A stretch of 64,000 bases of DNA from Paradesertivirga sp966210515 (GTDB lineage: Bacteria; Bacteroidota; Bacteroidia; Sphingobacteriales; Sphingobacteriaceae), in the NCBI GenBank assembly GCA_966210515.1, contig CBIHLM010000001.1, positions 139,415 to 203,414 on the forward strand. Reading direction: 5' to 3'. The notes beneath the pieces were generated by a model, which had not been told where the DNA came from, made no database searches, and saw only the letters and a program-made list of their open reading frames with translations. Every line of letters starts with the position of its first letter. Within the stretch, counting starts at the first letter, position 1. Both the position numbers and the translations under genes were made by a program. Positions 16,056-25,769 of the stretch are shown here, in pieces.

Positions 16056-18278
16056 TTACTCTCCTAAAATATTATGAAGAACATTATCGAACACATTCTT
16101 CACCGGCTCTACCGAACCAAAATCTTCATTATCGATTTTAAATTCTCCTGAAGTAACTGTTCCCAACAAAGAGAATTCAACTTCAGACGTAGCCATAAAT
16201 TCAACGAAAGCCTCCTGATTTTCTGGCTTAACAGATACCACTACCCTGCCTTGTGCTTCTCCGAAAAGGAAAGCGTCTTTACGGATCTCTTCGTCTGTTT
16301 CGATATCAAAGCCAAGCTTCTGCGGCATCGCAGACTCTACCAGTGTAACATATAAACCACCATCAGCCACATCATGAGCTGATTGAATCAAATCTGAACG
16401 AATGATCTGCTTAATTACCTGGTGCATCTCATATTCCTTGTCCAGATCAAAATAAGGAGCTGGAGATGCTGAGATTTTATGATATGAAGCCAGATATTGT
16501 GATGATGCGATATCATTCTGACTTTCGCCGATCAGATAAATCAAATCTCCGGCTTGTTTAAAATCAAGTGTCATTTTGGTTTTGATGTTATCCAAAACGC
16601 CCAGCATACCTATTGTTGGAGTTGGGAATACCGGACCTTCATCGCTCGACTGATTATAAAAGCTCACATTTCCACCTGTTACCGGGGTTTCAAACTTTGT
16701 ACAAGCCTCGCCCATCCCTTTAATAGCGCCAACAAACTGCCAGTACACTTCAGGAACATAAGGATTACCAAAGTTTAAGCAATTGGTAATTGCCACAGGC
16801 TCGCCGCCTGCGCAGGTTATATTTCTTGCTGCTTCTGCTACCGCGATAGCACAACCTTTTTGAGGGTCGGCATACACGTATCGCGAATTACAATCCACCG
16901 TTAATGCCAGAGCTTTCTCAGTTCCCTTTACGCTCACAATCGCAGCATCGCTCGGCGTGTTCGTTGTCATGGTGCCGGTACCAACCATAGAGTCGTACTG
17001 ATCCGTAACCCAACGCTTCGACGCAATATTAGGATGAGAAATCAGGTGATCCGCTACATCTTTTAAGTTAGCTGGCTCCTTAACATCTTCAATCTTAAAT
17101 TTCTGATTTTCGGCGTAATAAGCAGGCTCGCGATACTCGCGTTTGTAAACCGGAGCACCACCGCCAAGAACCAAATCATCAGCAGGAACATCAGCAACAA
17201 GCTGGCCGTTCATATAATATTCTAAACGGCGGGTATCGGTTACTTCTCCGATCTGCACGCAATTCAGATCCCATTTATCAAAAACTGCCTGTACTTCTGC
17301 TTCGCGACCTTTCTCTACCACAATCAGCATACGCTCCTGAGATTCTGATAAAAGAATTTCAAAAGGCTTCATGTTTTCCTGGCGCATCGGCACTTTATCT
17401 AAATCGATACGCATGCCGTGCTCACCTTTGGCAGACATTTCTGAGTTAGAGCAGATAATACCTGCCGCTCCCATATCCTGCATACCAATAACAGCTCCGG
17501 TTTGAATAACTTCCAATGAAGCTTCAAGCAATAATTTCTCCTGGAAAGGATCACCCACCTGAACAGCAGGCAAATCGTTTACCGAATCTTCGGTTATATT
17601 TTTAGAAGCAAATGCAGCTCCATGAATTCCGTCTTTTCCGGTTGCAGAACCAACTATGTAAACAGGATTGCCCACACCGTATGAAGTTGCAGAAACTGTT
17701 TCGCCAACCTTTACAATACCGGCAGACATTGCGTTTACCAATGGATTTACAGTATAACAGTCGTCAAAGAACACTTCTCCGCCAACGGTTGGAATACCGA
17801 AAGCATTTCCGTAATCGCCAATTCCTTTAACTACTCCTTTTATTAACCATTTATTACGCTCTAAGCTCAATTCGCCAAAACGAAGAGAGTTAAGCTGGGC
17901 AATTGGCCGCGCTCCCATGGTGAAAATATCACGATTGATACCTCCGACACCCGTTGCAGCACCCTGATAAGGCTCTAATGCAGAAGGGTGATTATGAGAC
18001 TCTATTTTAAATACGCAGGCTATTCCATCACCTAAATCAACCATTCCGGCATTCTCTTCTCCGGCTTTAGCCAGCATACGCGGACTGTCCTTTGGAAGGG
18101 TTTTTAACCATGTAATTGAGTTTTTATAAGAGCAGTGCTCGCTCCACATTACTGAGAATATAGATAATTCTGTGAAGTTTGGTGTACGACCCAAAATTTC
18201 TTTAACGCGCTCAAACTCTTCAGGTAACAAACCTAAATCTTTTGCATTTTCGAGCGTTGAAAGTTGATTATTTTCCAA
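16056..18278 (-). CDS. purL: Phosphoribosylformylglycinamidine synthase subunit PurL (small form)
   Basis: A 740-aa ATP-dependent enzyme of purine synthesis that converts FGAR to FGAM with ammonia delivered by PurQ. The length and the absence of a glutaminase domain show the small PurL type, which needs separate PurS and PurQ subunits encoded elsewhere. Motifs include MWSEHCSYKNS (start of the catalytic core), FKIESHNHPSALEPYQGAATGVGG, the repeated AIR-synthase-type domains, and SAHDVADGGL near residue 600. A -7 element lies upstream and a strong terminator downstream, so it is transcribed alone. Confidence 0.97.
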   Translation of the reverse strand: MENNQLSTLENAKDLGLLPEEFERVKEILGRTPNFTELSIFSVMWSEHCSYKNSITWLKTLPKDSPRMLAKAGEENAGMVDLGDGIACVFKIESHNHPSALEPYQGAATGVGGINRDIFTMGARPIAQLNSLRFGELSLERNKWLIKGVVKGIGDYGNAFGIPTVGGEVFFDDCYTVNPLVNAMSAGIVKVGETVSATSYGVGNPVYIVGSATGKDGIHGAAFASKNITEDSVNDLPAVQVGDPFQEKLLLEASLEVIQTGAVIGMQDMGAAGIICSNSEMSAKGEHGMRIDLDKVPMRQENMKPFEILLSESQERMLIVVEKGREAEVQAVFDKWDLNCVQIGEVTDTRRLEYYMNGQLVADVPADDLVLGGGAPVYKREYREPAYYAENQKFKIEDVKEPANLKDVADHLISHPNIASKRWVTDQYDSMVGTGTMTTNTPSDAAIVSVKGTEKALALTVDCNSRYVYADPQKGCAIAVAEAARNITCAGGEPVAITNCLNFGNPYVPEVYWQFVGAIKGMGEACTKFETPVTGGNVSFYNQSSDEGPVFPTPTIGMLGVLDNIKTKMTLDFKQAGDLIYLIGESQNDIASSQYLASYHKISASPAPYFDLDKEYEMHQVIKQIIRSDLIQSAHDVADGGLYVTLVESAMPQKLGFDIETDEEIRKDAFLFGEAQGRVVVSVKPENQEAFVEFMATSEVEFSLLGTVTSGEFKIDNEDFGSVEPVKNVFDNVLHNILGE

Positions 18279-18304
18279 AATATAAGGATTTTATAAAGAT
18301 GCTG

Positions 18305-18312
18305 CAAAAGTA
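18305..18312 (-). promoter_or_regulatory. -7 promoter element of purL
   Basis: On the minus strand TACTTTTG matches the Bacteroidota -7 consensus TAnnTTTG, 27 nt upstream of the purL start. No clear -33 element is visible. Confidence 0.6.
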
Positions 18313-18360
18313 AAAAAATTGAAGGTTTATTTTGTATTAGTTTGAATTTTTAAAAGGAAT

Positions 18361-18577
18361 ATATAAGGAGCAGGCGTGGCATGGAAAGTAAACCCGCTAC
18401 GTCATTCCTGTAGGCAGGAATAAAAACGTTTGGGAACACCCAATTAGAGTTTTGTTGAGAAGCTACTAAAGCGTCATACCTCCTCTCCTTATTTACAAGG
18501 AGGGGATTAAGGGGCGGTTTGAGTAGCTGAGTAAGAGTGGAAGATTATATTTGGACTTAGAATAACGATGCACCCAT
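18361..18577. repeat. Intergenic stretch with two dispersed-type palindromes
   Basis: The gap between purL and acs holds ATTCCTG/CAGGAAT around 4 nt (18404-18421) within GTCATTCCTGTAGGCAGGAA, and CTCCTT/AAGGAG around 6 nt (18485-18502) within a longer CCTCTCCTT to AAGGAGGGG arm pair, followed by GATTAAGGGGCGG. Both have the look of repeats scattered through Bacteroidota genomes. No coding potential was seen. Confidence 0.5.
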
Positions 18578-18614
18578 AAAAAAGAGGCTGAAATCTATAG
18601 ATTTCAACCTCTTT
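18578..18614 (-). terminator. Terminator of acs
   Basis: On the minus strand AAAGAGGTTGAAATCT pairs with AGATTTCAGCCTCTTT with a single wobble and is followed by further T. It lies about 25 nt past the acs stop. Confidence 0.9.
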
Positions 18615-18639
18615 AAATATTTAAATCATTTTGAGAATC

Positions 18640-20547
18640 CTACAAGGCCCCTTCTTTTATTTCATCCACAACCGCAGGATCTAATAAAGTACTGGTATCG
18701 CCCAAATTCCCCGTATCGCCTTCGGCAATCTTACGCAATATGCGGCGCATGATTTTACCCGACCGTGTTTTAGGCAAACCTGTAACAAACTGAATTTTAT
18801 CCGGCTTAGCAATGGCGCCAATAATCCGGGTTACCGTTTGAAGAATATTCTTGCGGGTTAATTCCCTGTCGTGTTCCGATGCTCCAAGTATCACATAAGC
18901 GTAAACACCTTGCCCTTTTATTTCATGAGGATACCCTACCACTGCACTTTCAACCACATCCGAATGCATGTTAATTGCATTCTCAACCTCCGCGGTTCCG
19001 ATACGGTGACCCGATACGTTTAATACATCATCAACCCGGCCGGTAATCCGGTAATAACCGTCTTCATCGCGCAAGCAGCCATCTCCTGTAAAATACATAT
19101 TCTCATAAGTTGAGAAATATGTCTGGCGACAGCGTTCGTGGTCGCCGTAAGTTGTCCGGATGATTCCCGGCCACGGAAACTTAATACAAAGGTTCCCGCT
19201 TACACCGTTCCCCTCAATTTCCTTTCCTGCTTCATCCACCAAAACGGGCTGTATACCCGGAAGCGGCAAAGTTGCATAGCCCGGCTTTGTAGGGGTTACC
19301 CCCGCTATCGGCGAAATCATGATTCCGCCATTTTCGGTTTGCCACCAGGTATCCACAATCGGCGCATTCTTTTTACCGATTTTCTCATCGTACCAATGCC
19401 ATGCTTCTTCGTTGATTGGCTCGCCTACCGAACCTAATTTTTTAATCGAGCTCAGGTCTTTTCCCTTTAAAGGCTCATCTCCAAAGCTCATTAACGAACG
19501 GATTGCTGTTGGCGCTGTGTACAGGATATTAACTTTGAACTTATCTACAATCTCCCAGAAACGCCCCGGGTTTGGATAGGTCGGAATACCTTCGAACATG
19601 ATATTTGTTGCTCCCTGAGAAAGCGGACCATAAACTATGTATGAATGTCCGGTGATCCAGCCAATGTCGGCAGTACAGAAAAACACCTCGCCTGGTTGAT
19701 ACTGAAACACATTTGCAAAAGTATAGCCCGCATACACCATGTATCCGCCGCAGGTATGCACCACCCCCTTCGGCTTGCCGGTAGAACCGGAAGTATACAG
19801 GATGAACAACACGTCTTCGGCATCCATTTCTTCAGCCGGACATTCAGGATTTCCCTGTGTTTCTACCTTCTTAATTTCATCTTCCCACCATACATCCCGG
19901 CCTTTAAACATAGAAACCGGCGTTCGGCTCCTTGTTAGCACAATAACTTTATTAACACTCTTGCACTGCACAAGCGCATCGTCAATAATATCCTTTAAGG
20001 GGATGTTTTTATTTCCCCGAAAACCACCATCGGCAGTGATTACAAGCGAGCACGTCGCATCATTAATCCTATCAGCAATAGATTGCGCAGAAAACCCTCC
20101 AAACACTACCGAATGAATGGCTCCGATTCTGGCACAGGCCAGTACCGCGATAGCAAGCTCGGGCACCATCGGTAAGTAGATACAAATTCTGTCGCCTTTT
20201 TTTACACCATTATTCTTAAGCACATTGGCAAACTGACATACCTTATCATGCAGTTGTCTGTAACTTAATACCCTGTGGTGCTCTTCCGGATCGTTCGGTT
20301 CCCAGATAATAGCAGGAGTATCCGCATTGTCTGCCAAATGCCTGTCGAGGCAATTTTCCGTTATATTTAATTTTGCTCCTTTAAACCACTGGATGTTCGG
20401 CTCTTTAAAGTTCCACTCCAATACCGAATCCCATTTCTTTTTCCATGTAAATGATGAAGCGATATCTGCCCAGAAATTTTCCGGATCATTTACGCTGTAA
20501 TCATATACTTTCTTGTATTCGTCAAAGGATTTAATCTGTAAATTCAT
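18640..20547 (-). CDS. acs: Acetyl-CoA synthetase
   Basis: A 635-aa AMP-forming enzyme that activates acetate to acetyl-CoA. The P-loop-like YTSGSTGKPKGVVHT, the WWQTENGG segment, the hinge region GYYRITGRVDDVLNVSGHR and the C-terminal SGKIMRRILRKIA (with the catalytic, acetylation-prone Lys) are all present. The ATG at 20547 gives MNLQIKSFDEYKK; a longer frame to 20586 enters the hairpin region and is not used. It follows the DUF485-actP pair, so import and activation of acetate are encoded together. Confidence 0.97.
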   Translation of the reverse strand: MNLQIKSFDEYKKVYDYSVNDPENFWADIASSFTWKKKWDSVLEWNFKEPNIQWFKGAKLNITENCLDRHLADNADTPAIIWEPNDPEEHHRVLSYRQLHDKVCQFANVLKNNGVKKGDRICIYLPMVPELAIAVLACARIGAIHSVVFGGFSAQSIADRINDATCSLVITADGGFRGNKNIPLKDIIDDALVQCKSVNKVIVLTRSRTPVSMFKGRDVWWEDEIKKVETQGNPECPAEEMDAEDVLFILYTSGSTGKPKGVVHTCGGYMVYAGYTFANVFQYQPGEVFFCTADIGWITGHSYIVYGPLSQGATNIMFEGIPTYPNPGRFWEIVDKFKVNILYTAPTAIRSLMSFGDEPLKGKDLSSIKKLGSVGEPINEEAWHWYDEKIGKKNAPIVDTWWQTENGGIMISPIAGVTPTKPGYATLPLPGIQPVLVDEAGKEIEGNGVSGNLCIKFPWPGIIRTTYGDHERCRQTYFSTYENMYFTGDGCLRDEDGYYRITGRVDDVLNVSGHRIGTAEVENAINMHSDVVESAVVGYPHEIKGQGVYAYVILGASEHDRELTRKNILQTVTRIIGAIAKPDKIQFVTGLPKTRSGKIMRRILRKIAEGDTGNLGDTSTLLDPAVVDEIKEGAL

Positions 20548-20575
20548 TTTTAAATTGTTCAATTTTATATTTTGC

Positions 20576-20611
20576 CGGGCTTGCAAGTATTAACATCTAC
20601 TTACAAGCCCG
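20576..20611 (-). other. Intercistronic hairpin between actP and acs
   Basis: CGGGCTTGTAAGTA and TACTTGCAAGCCCG pair with one mismatch around an 8-nt loop. No T-run follows, so it more likely protects mRNA ends or slows polymerase than terminates. It could set different levels of transporter and synthetase. Confidence 0.6.
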
Positions 20612-20649
20612 AGCCATCTGATAAATCTGTTTGAGATAAAAACTCTAAT

Positions 20650-22584
20650 TTATTCCACGATCTCTTTAGTCAACACCCGCTCTTCAGTAACCGACTTCTG
20701 AGTCATCAGTGAAACTACATAAGCTGTTATAATCGCTAAAGGGAAAGATATAATCGCCGGATTTTCCAGTTTATGCAATACAGTCGCCGGGTCCAATCCA
20801 TACCGGTCCCACATGGTTGGCGAGGTCAGAATAATTGCCAACGAAGCTACAATACCAACTACTATCGACGCCGCAATTCCGTTTGCCGTAGTTTTTTTCC
20901 AGAAAAGAAGGAATAATATCGCCGGAAGATTAGCCGAAGCGGCTATCGCGAAAGCCCATCCTACCAGAAACGAAACATTCATTCCCTTAAATAATATACC
21001 CAGAGCTATGGCAAAAATTCCAACTGCAAAAGCAGCGATCTTTCCGGCTTTAACTTTTTTGCCATCACTTAAATCAACGTTAAAATAATTCCCCATTAAA
21101 TCGTGGGCAATTGCACCCGAAGATGCGATGATCAAGCCTGCTACCGTTCCTAAAATCGTAGCGAAAGCAACCGCAGAAATTATAGAGAACAAAATCACGC
21201 CGAAGCCCTTAGCCAAAAGCGGAGCCGCCATATTGCTCGACTCAACATCCTGAACGCCATTCACTGCAGCGCCCAAGCCCATATACAGGGTCAAAATATA
21301 GAATATACCTATAGCTGCAATAGCCAGAATAGTCGATTTACGGGCATCTCGCTGCGATTTTACGGTATAATACCTGATCAGAATATGAGGTAAAGCGGCC
21401 GTCCCTAAAAACAAGGCAAGCATTAGCGACACGAAATCGAGTCTGCTCCAGATACTTGCGCCCTTGCCTATCTTATATTTTAAGCCGGGCAGCATAAAGC
21501 TTTTCCCTGAAGTAGGGTTTTGAATATAAACAGAAACCTTTTTGCCTTCATCAGAAAACTTAACCTCCGAAAAACGGACAATCTCACTCTCTTTAATAGT
21601 AGCAAGAAATTTAAAAGGCCCAACCGGACCGGTTTTATCTACTTCCTTACCGTTTACTATGATTTTACTCATATGACCAACCTGGAAAAAGCTGGCATCA
21701 GCCTTCGCCCGGCCGTTATAAAGCAATCCTTTATCTCCTTCAGAAATGGATAGTGCTTCTTTCAACACATAGCTGTCATCAGTATTCTTTACCAGATGGA
21801 ACCAGCGTTCTATCCCCGCATTTTCAAGCTTCACAAAATCTTTCCCTTTTACCTGCTGCTGCGAAACTACGTTCCAGCCTTCCACACTTTGCACGGTGGT
21901 ATCAGCCATCTGAGGCGAAAGGGTCAGGAATTTATGATAGGGCTGATTTTTATGATCAGGACTCAGCGTAAATCCATTCTTAAGAATATATGCCGAAAGG
22001 ATGATCGATAAGATCAGTAATAAAGCTCCCTTAATAAACTGCACATACGTGGTCGAGGTCATCCCCGCACTGGCAACAATAAAAATCACCACTACACCTA
22101 CCAGCACCACTCCCACCCAATGCGGAAAACCTAACAAAGGCGTCACCAGATCACCTGCTCCAACCATTTGCGGAATAAGGTAAAAAATGGAAACAATAAG
22201 CGTGCTTATTGCAGCGGTTAATGTAATAGCCCTTGATTTAAAGGTCGAATTCAGCGCATCTGTAAAGGTATACTTCCCTAGCCGCTTAAGTGGTTCGGCA
22301 ATTAAAAACAATGCCACTATCCAGCCGGCAAGAAATCCGATGGAATATAAAAAACCGTCGAAACCGAAGGTTGCGATCATCCCGCAAATACCCAGAAATG
22401 AGGCTGCCGACAAATAATCTCCGGCGAAAGCAATACCGTTTACTGCCCAGTGAATTTGTCCCCCGGCAGCATAATAAGACGAGGCTGAACTTGTTTTACG
22501 GGCAAAGTAAAACGAAAGGCCTAGTACCAGACCTACAAAAACTACAAAAAAGAAAATAGCGATATAAGATACTTCGTAAATCAT
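20650..22584 (-). CDS. actP: Cation/acetate symporter (ActP-like, SSS family)
   Basis: A 644-aa sodium:solute symporter with about 13 hydrophobic helices. The SSS core is clear, for example YYAAGGQIHWAVNGIAFAGD near residue 38 and IASSGAIAHDLMGNYFN near 480. It is about 95 residues longer than E. coli ActP because of a soluble insertion at about residues 205-375 between two helices, probably extracytoplasmic. The start overlaps the DUF485 stop by 4 nt, and acs follows. Acetate is the likely substrate from this context; other short acids are possible. Confidence 0.9.
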   Translation of the reverse strand: MIYEVSYIAIFFFVVFVGLVLGLSFYFARKTSSASSYYAAGGQIHWAVNGIAFAGDYLSAASFLGICGMIATFGFDGFLYSIGFLAGWIVALFLIAEPLKRLGKYTFTDALNSTFKSRAITLTAAISTLIVSIFYLIPQMVGAGDLVTPLLGFPHWVGVVLVGVVVIFIVASAGMTSTTYVQFIKGALLLILSIILSAYILKNGFTLSPDHKNQPYHKFLTLSPQMADTTVQSVEGWNVVSQQQVKGKDFVKLENAGIERWFHLVKNTDDSYVLKEALSISEGDKGLLYNGRAKADASFFQVGHMSKIIVNGKEVDKTGPVGPFKFLATIKESEIVRFSEVKFSDEGKKVSVYIQNPTSGKSFMLPGLKYKIGKGASIWSRLDFVSLMLALFLGTAALPHILIRYYTVKSQRDARKSTILAIAAIGIFYILTLYMGLGAAVNGVQDVESSNMAAPLLAKGFGVILFSIISAVAFATILGTVAGLIIASSGAIAHDLMGNYFNVDLSDGKKVKAGKIAAFAVGIFAIALGILFKGMNVSFLVGWAFAIAASANLPAILFLLFWKKTTANGIAASIVVGIVASLAIILTSPTMWDRYGLDPATVLHKLENPAIISFPLAIITAYVVSLMTQKSVTEERVLTKEIVE

Positions 22585-22865
22585 GCTTCAGGCTCCTTCG
22601 TATTTAAATCATCCTCATATTTCGAGCAGAAATAGTTGTACAGAATGCCCAGCAGCACTGCAAACACAATCAAACCCATTCCATAAACAAGCGCCAGGTT
22701 AAGTCCGGCGACAACCTCCACGGCCATCAACTCGTAATTCAAAACTCCGATAACAACAAAACCGGCATAGAAAAAAAGATACAGAAAAAAGAACCATACA
22801 CCCAGATTGGCTTTCTTCTTCGAGGCATTTTCAATGCCCACTTCAACGGCGGGTTCGTGCAGCAT
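22581..22865 (-). CDS. DUF485 two-helix membrane protein (YjcH-like)
   Basis: A 94-aa protein with two hydrophobic helices (LGVWFFFLYLFFYAGFVVIG and VVAGLNLALVYGMGLIVFAV) and charged ends. It matches DUF485, a family almost always encoded next to ActP-type symporters, as YjcH is in E. coli. It may be a partner or assembly factor of the symporter; that is inference. Translationally coupled to actP through ATGA. Confidence 0.9.
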   Translation of the reverse strand: MLHEPAVEVGIENASKKKANLGVWFFFLYLFFYAGFVVIGVLNYELMAVEVVAGLNLALVYGMGLIVFAVLLGILYNYFCSKYEDDLNTKEPEA

Positions 22866-23220
22866 ATAATTAAATAGTTATTTGGTTTTTGGTTTATAAA
22901 CGAGCCCCCAAGTTAAAAAGATTTCAGAAATATTTATCCTGGAAGATGCAAATCATCGGTTTTTATCAGAAAAATATTTATAAATCCCCGAAATATTACA
23001 ATTAATACTCACATTGAGGGAAAAAGCAGGAAGTCAATTGAAGAATTCCTTTGTTTACCGCACAAATGCTATTCCGATGCAAACTGTCTCAAAAGAAAGA
23101 AAGTAAAAAACACATCAAAGATTAGAAACACTCAATCTAAACATGATCGAAATCGAGGACCTCGATCCCTAATATACTTTATGTGGCTTTTACACGATGC
23201 TATAAATTTGATTAGTACAA
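22866..23220. other. Intergenic region, nothing recognised
   Basis: AT-rich, about 355 nt. It must include the promoter of the DUF485-actP-acs operon near 22870-22920, but no clear -7 element or operator was found. No ORF with family resemblance and no strong terminator for the channel gene were seen. Confidence 0.3.
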
Positions 23221-24009
23221 CTATCCTTTCCTGGAGTCAGCTAGCGTCTTAATGACATCTTTAAGCTCTTTTATTTCCACTCGGAGTTTCTCTATGTCAA
23301 CTGAACCGGCGACGGGAGCATCCTTCGATTGGGCATCTCTGCCGATAAAGAACGACGCCAACGTTGCAGTGATGTATCCGAACACTGCAAATCCGTATAA
23401 AGACAATAGCGTACACAAAATTCTTCCCTCGGCGGATTTTGGCCAGAACTCTGTACCAACGGTAATAACAAGCATGGTGGTCCACCAAACTGCCACACCG
23501 TATGATTCAAAAGCACTGTTCTCGAATACGTACATTCCCGCGGCCCCGGCCAGTATTACTGCAAGAGTAAGTGCCATTACATAGCCGAAACCCCGACGAT
23601 CCATTGTAGCATTCAGACTTTTCATGCCCCGGTTCAGACTAGCAATTACCTTGATAAGACGTGTCCCTCTGAAGATCCTCAGTAAGCGTATAAAGCGGAA
23701 GATTCTGAACAAACGCAATGCAGGTATAATTAATGAGATAGCCGTAAGTGTGTTCTTCCGAAGGAAGAGCAGCTTCTTTGGTGCCAGGAGTAGCTTCAGT
23801 ACAAAGTCGCAGATAAAGATTACCCAAATTATCGTACTGATCAGTTCCAGCACACTATTAAAACCGTTTATAAACTCGATGATTAACAATACGAGCCAAA
23901 CAAACCCCAGAAAAATCATCGGACCTTCTAAAACCTTCTCAATTCTTATTAATAAGCGGTTTCGCTTTAGTGATACTCTTGCTTGTTCGTCCATTTGTTT
24001 ATATAACAT
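23221..24009 (-). CDS. Voltage-sensor type ion channel with atypical pore motif
   Basis: A 262-aa membrane protein with the six-helix layout of a voltage-gated cation channel. S4 is evident as RLFRIFRFIRLLRIFRGTRL (Arg about every third residue, near 98-117). The pore loop reads WWTTMLVITVGTEFWPKSAEG; the usual K+ filter TVGYG is replaced by TVGTE. Related bacterial channels also carry a GxEYWP-like filter, so this is a subgroup trait rather than damage. A short charged coil (KLRVEIKELKDVIKTLADS) ends the protein and may drive tetramer assembly. Start at 24009 or, equally possible, 23994. It is divergent from the DUF2254 gene. Confidence 0.85.
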   Translation of the reverse strand: MLYKQMDEQARVSLKRNRLLIRIEKVLEGPMIFLGFVWLVLLIIEFINGFNSVLELISTIIWVIFICDFVLKLLLAPKKLLFLRKNTLTAISLIIPALRLFRIFRFIRLLRIFRGTRLIKVIASLNRGMKSLNATMDRRGFGYVMALTLAVILAGAAGMYVFENSAFESYGVAVWWTTMLVITVGTEFWPKSAEGRILCTLLSLYGFAVFGYITATLASFFIGRDAQSKDAPVAGSVDIEKLRVEIKELKDVIKTLADSRKG

Positions 24010-24157
24010 CTTATATCAGTAAGAGTTCATTGGACAGCGTATCGAACCCTTCAGGAGAGGAAAATAGAATAACGAAAAAGGGTTGAGTAAGTCGGCCTGA
24101 CAATCCGGATAGAGAACTTTTTGAAGGTATCTAAGTTCTAGTACGAAAGAAGATAGC

Positions 24158-25393
24158 ATGATTCAAAGTATATTAAAATGGTTCTGGACTATTTATAAAC
24201 AAACAGTCGCTAGTATTGCATTCATACCTGCTTTAATAGCCATATTCTTTTTGCTGCTGTCCTTTTTCATGGTTCAGTTTGACTTTTCTGAATCAGGAAA
24301 GGATATAAAATCCAATGCACACTGGCTTACACTGAAAGATGCGAGTACTGCAAGAAGCATAATTTCTTCAATTGTAAGTGGGATTATTTCCCTTACGGTA
24401 TTTAGCTTTAGTATGGTAATGATACTGTTAAACCAGGCCGCTTCGCAGATGAGTAACCGGGTACTTGATAAGCTTATTGGCAATCGTTTCCAACAAACAG
24501 TCCTGGGTTTTTATATCGGGACTATCGTTTATGCATTATTTCTGCTAAGTACTATTCGCGATATAAACTCTGGCATTTATGTTCCGGCAATAAGCACCTA
24601 TTTCCTTATTGGTCTTACAGTAATCGACATATTCTTTTTCATCTACTTTCTGCACTATGTTACTCAGTCGGTAAAATATGAAACCATCATCCACCGGATT
24701 CATCATACCACTAGAAAATCTCTTGAAAAAAAATGTGTTGCTAAAAGTGACACAGATAGGCAGTCTGATTTAATTGACAGCACCATAGTTAATGCATATA
24801 AATCTGGAGTATTCCAGGGATTCGTACATAACGGATTACTGTCTTTTTGCAGAAAGCAAGATATTGTTATTTCATTTTTGTACACAACAGGCACCTTTGT
24901 TTTCGAAGGGAACCCTTTATTGGAAATCAAGTGTAAGCAGCCCCTCTCTGAAAAACTCCAGGACGACCTTAGCACGCTCATCAATATTCATAGAGGTCAG
25001 GAAATTATGTCTAACTATTACTATGGCTTCAGGCAGTTGATGGAAGTTGCCGTAAAAGCGCTAAGTCCGGGAATAAACGATCCAGGGACCGCTGTTTTAA
25101 GCTTACAAGCATTAGGGGATCTCTTAGCGTTTCGACTTCACAACCATCCGCTTACTCATATAAAAGGTAGTGAGGGCATAGTCCGAATTATTACAAAAGA
25201 AAGATCGTTTAATCAGATTTTTGCAGACTGCATTTATCCCATTTGGGACTATGGAAAAGAAGACCGCGTAGTTCTGAAAGAACTACGACATGTCTTGGTA
25301 CAGCTTCAGAGACAATGTGAACAGCCTTCAATCAACAACCTTTTAGAATTAGTGCAAAGTGCGATAATGAGGCAAGATCGGGAAAGCACATAA
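24158..25393 (+). CDS. DUF2254 membrane protein
   Basis: A 411-aa protein with four N-terminal helices (about residues 17-40, 68-92, 110-130 and 145-168) and a soluble C-terminal domain of about 240 residues. The segment MVMILLNQAASQMSNRVL and the later ALSPGINDPGTAVLSLQALGDLL are typical of DUF2254, whose function is not established. It shares a 148-nt intergenic region with the divergent channel gene, so joint regulation, perhaps in ion or envelope stress, is a guess. Confidence 0.85.
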   Translation: MIQSILKWFWTIYKQTVASIAFIPALIAIFFLLLSFFMVQFDFSESGKDIKSNAHWLTLKDASTARSIISSIVSGIISLTVFSFSMVMILLNQAASQMSNRVLDKLIGNRFQQTVLGFYIGTIVYALFLLSTIRDINSGIYVPAISTYFLIGLTVIDIFFFIYFLHYVTQSVKYETIIHRIHHTTRKSLEKKCVAKSDTDRQSDLIDSTIVNAYKSGVFQGFVHNGLLSFCRKQDIVISFLYTTGTFVFEGNPLLEIKCKQPLSEKLQDDLSTLINIHRGQEIMSNYYYGFRQLMEVAVKALSPGINDPGTAVLSLQALGDLLAFRLHNHPLTHIKGSEGIVRIITKERSFNQIFADCIYPIWDYGKEDRVVLKELRHVLVQLQRQCEQPSINNLLELVQSAIMRQDREST

Positions 25394-25398
25394 TACGA

Positions 25399-25729
25399 TC
25401 AAAAAGGATTAACCACACCGGCTGAGGCTTTTTCACCGGCTTCAAAGGTTCTATTAAACGTATTGGGTTCTCCAGAATCCATGCATACCCTCTTCTTTCG
25501 AGCCTTCGCATCCTGCACTTTCAACAGTGCCCACCAATAAGCCACGGGGCAGATCTTTCATTTCTACCCCCGATTTACTATTATAATCATCCGACTTCTC
25601 TAATGTATTGAAAGCATAAATAAAGATGCGCTCTCTTATGTTCGTTGGAATAGAACGATACTCCTTATTTTTACAACCCTGCATAATCAATTCTGCATAT
25701 GGTTGCCTGACGCTGATGGCTGTTTTAAC
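25399..25729 (-). pseudogene. Decayed ASCH-domain protein
   Basis: Read from 25729 the frame gives VKTAISVRQPYAELIMQG, then KEYRSIPTNIRERIFIYAF, LPRGLLVGTVESAGCE, the order seen in ASCH domains (RNA-binding-type fold). About 25485-25500 the frame shifts: the expected end YAWILENPIRLIEPLKPV continues in the next frame to a TGA at 25399-25401. The expected ATG is GTT at 25727-25729. Loss of the start codon plus a frameshift marks a pseudogene. The residual 78-aa frame starting at a TTG (25690) is not a real gene. Confidence 0.75.
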
Positions 25730-25769
25730 TGTCTGTCCTTTAACTTTTAGATATATTGGCTTTTAATTT

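Noticed and set aside
19635..20116. Several ORFs opposite acs
   Set aside because: Shadows of a highly conserved gene in other frames.
25454..25690. 78-aa hypothetical protein
   Set aside because: It is the middle of a frameshifted ASCH gene and starts at an internal TTG.
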